A stretch of 7,262 nt of DNA from Bdellovibrionaceae bacterium UBA2466 (GTDB lineage: Bacteria > Bdellovibrionota > FAC87 > UBA2466): assembly GCA_002342225.1 (NCBI GenBank), contig DDPO01000115.1:1-7262 (forward strand). Reading direction: 5' to 3'. A program made the position numbers and the translations under genes. Positions 5,902 through 7,262 of this stretch are shown here, piece by piece. Numbering within the stretch: position 1 is the stretch's first letter; each line of letters begins with the position of its first letter. Below the pieces are notes generated by a model, which saw nothing but the letters and a program-made list of their open reading frames with translations, made no database searches and was not told the origin of the DNA.

Positions 5902-7262
5902 ATGTGGAGAATTCTGAGGCAGCTTTTAGTCTTTGGTTGTTTCATTCTCTTGGTATTCCTAGTTTTTAGTTCAAGACCCACTTCGCTCTTCGAGCCCCCC
6001 CTGTTTAATCCGGCGCGGGGATTTGGGGTTGCGGTCCTGCTGTTTTTTGGTTTTAGGTATTTGATTGCGTTGCATTTGGCGGGTGTCTTTTGCAATTTCT
6101 ACTTTCTAAATCACTCTCTGCTATTTTCATTGATCTTCGCAACAACCACAATAATCACAATCTCTCTTTTGATATTACTGACAAAAAGGTTTTGTAAGCA
6201 AAGAAATCCAGCTCTAAACCCTAGAGACTGGGCAATATTTTTAGGCCTCTTTATTCCTTTTACCTCGACACTGCGATTTCTTTTAGACAACATCATTCTT
6301 TTATCTATCGGCACTAAGCTCACCACAGTTTGGACCAAGAACTACATAGATTGGATGTTGGTTGACTTACTTGGAGTCATTTTGGTCTTTCCATTTTTTA
6401 TGGAGCTTTTTGAGTTCTTACCCAAACAGAGGAAAATAAAAGAAATATCAAAAAACATTATTCCAGCGCTTGTTGGAAATATCATGGGAAGTTTTGTGTT
6501 CTTTAATCCTCACTTTGATAAAATTTTGTTGCCAGATTACCTCACTTTTTACATCGCTGTATTGGGCATGTTGGGGTTAGCTTATTTTGTTTCGCCGCTT
6601 CCGTTAACTCTATCCGTTCTTTTTCAAGGGTTCTGGGCTGCGTGGGGTAGAGATGGTGCGATACTGGCAAACCATGCAAGTCCATCTCAAAGCATTTGGG
6701 CCCTTCGTGTTTTTTTATTTGTTGTAGGTATTTTTTCTCCCATTTTATCGAATCTTTTTAGAGCCGGCTCTGAAGATAACTTTAAAAAGAGCTTTGACTT
6801 AGTGAATTCGGCTTTAGATCCGTCGAACACCGAGAACGAAATTATTCGTGTAGCTTCAAAGTCGGAGGCCGTAGGTGTTGCAGTATTTGATTTGAATCGT
6901 CGTTTATTACATTTAAATGAAAAATTTGCGGCAATCACAGGTGAGCCCGTGGAGAGTCAAATCGGTAAAACCAGTGAAGAACGCTTAGGTCCCAATGCTG
7001 GCCATGTAAAAAAAATATTTGATAAAGTTCACGAGACAGGTCGCCCGGTATGGAATTACCCTGTTAGCTTTCGGGCGTGGAAAGGAATTCATGAACATAA
7101 CATCTTAGCCAATTACATGCCTGTTTTTTCGAAGCGGGGCACTGTGGTGGGAATCATTGTAGTGACTACTGATGTTCCTAAAAATCATAAATTAGGCCCA
7201 TCGCTACAAAATGAAGAATTTGCTATCGCTTTGTCTCACGACGTGCAAGAGCCCTTAAGAAA
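5902..7262 (+). CDS. MASE1-PAS sensor histidine kinase, C-terminus beyond the right edge
   Basis: Four hundred and fifty-three codons are visible. Residues 1-285 form a polytopic membrane sensor of MASE1 type: a helix near 7-23, FNPARGFGVAVLLFFGFRYLI (split at 35-55), and the characteristic WMLVDLLGVILVFP (151-164), followed by further helices near 187-202, 214-230, 232-245 and 267-286. About 315-427 is a PAS domain (VGVAVFDLNRRLLHLNEKFA, ITGEP, and the ANYMPVFSKRGTVVGIIVVTTD strand pair). The final residues hold the HisKA phospho-acceptor box SHDVQEPLR, with H446 as the predicted phosphorylated histidine; the ATPase domain lies outside. TAA at 5899 closes the frame, so ATG 5902 is the earliest start, and no Shine-Dalgarno precedes it. 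MASE1 ligands are mostly unknown. Its response regulator is not in view, so any control over the neighbouring genes is speculative. Confidence 0.88.
   Translation, partial: MWRILRQLLVFGCFILLVFLVFSSRPTSLFEPPLFNPARGFGVAVLLFFGFRYLIALHLAGVFCNFYFLNHSLLFSLIFATTTIITISLLILLTKRFCKQRNPALNPRDWAIFLGLFIPFTSTLRFLLDNIILLSIGTKLTTVWTKNYIDWMLVDLLGVILVFPFFMELFEFLPKQRKIKEISKNIIPALVGNIMGSFVFFNPHFDKILLPDYLTFYIAVLGMLGLAYFVSPLPLTLSVLFQGFWAAWGRDGAILANHASPSQSIWALRVFLFVVGIFSPILSNLFRAGSEDNFKKSFDLVNSALDPSNTENEIIRVASKSEAVGVAVFDLNRRLLHLNEKFAAITGEPVESQIGKTSEERLGPNAGHVKKIFDKVHETGRPVWNYPVSFRAWKGIHEHNILANYMPVFSKRGTVVGIIVVTTDVPKNHKLGPSLQNEEFAIALSHDVQEPLR

Overview
The window looks like a moderately AT-rich chromosome segment from a Gram-negative bacterium. 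The evidence is cleavable signal peptides, a predicted outer-membrane beta-barrel ending in an aromatic/aliphatic strand, and an inner-membrane sensor kinase. Gene style (long low-complexity secreted proteins, a PuuD-type membrane protein, large divergent intergenic regions) would suit Bdellovibrionota or a related delta-group lineage. That placement is an inference; no marker gene is present.

Layout: (1) 1-575, minus strand: the N-terminal 191 codons of a PuuD-type (urate oxidase N-terminal family) integral membrane protein running off the left edge. (2) 576-895: divergent intergenic region ending in a good sigma-54-type -24/-12 element. (3) 896-1789, plus: a 297-aa exported coiled-coil protein. 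(4) 1790-2147: intergenic region with a second, similarly built -24/-12 element. (5) 2148-4340, plus (GTG at 2133 is an alternative start): a 730-aa exported mosaic protein with a Ser-rich and a Lys-rich region, a CxxC pair, a run of 16 glycines, and a C-terminal half paralogous to the 297-aa protein. (6) A rho-independent terminator at 4402-4426. (7) 4540-5481, plus: a 313-aa outer-membrane beta-barrel protein with a small N-terminal beta-rich periplasmic module. (8) 5442-5720, minus: a 92-aa membrane-anchored or exported small protein overlapping the barrel gene tail to tail. (9) 5902-7262 and beyond, plus: a MASE1-PAS-histidine kinase, cut by the right edge and apparently translated from a leaderless mRNA.

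The most notable content is the pair of adjacent secreted paralogues. They share an approximately 140-residue block that aligns end to end without a net gap. Each gene has a TTGGC-N4-ACT-N-TGCA element upstream, with -24/-12 spacing. A third element with the same geometry lies on the minus strand upstream of the 92-aa gene. This suggests, without proving it, an RpoN-dependent envelope or surface module: two secreted helical fibre-like proteins, an outer-membrane barrel, a small anchored protein and a membrane sensor kinase. I do not recognise the two paralogues as a characterised family.
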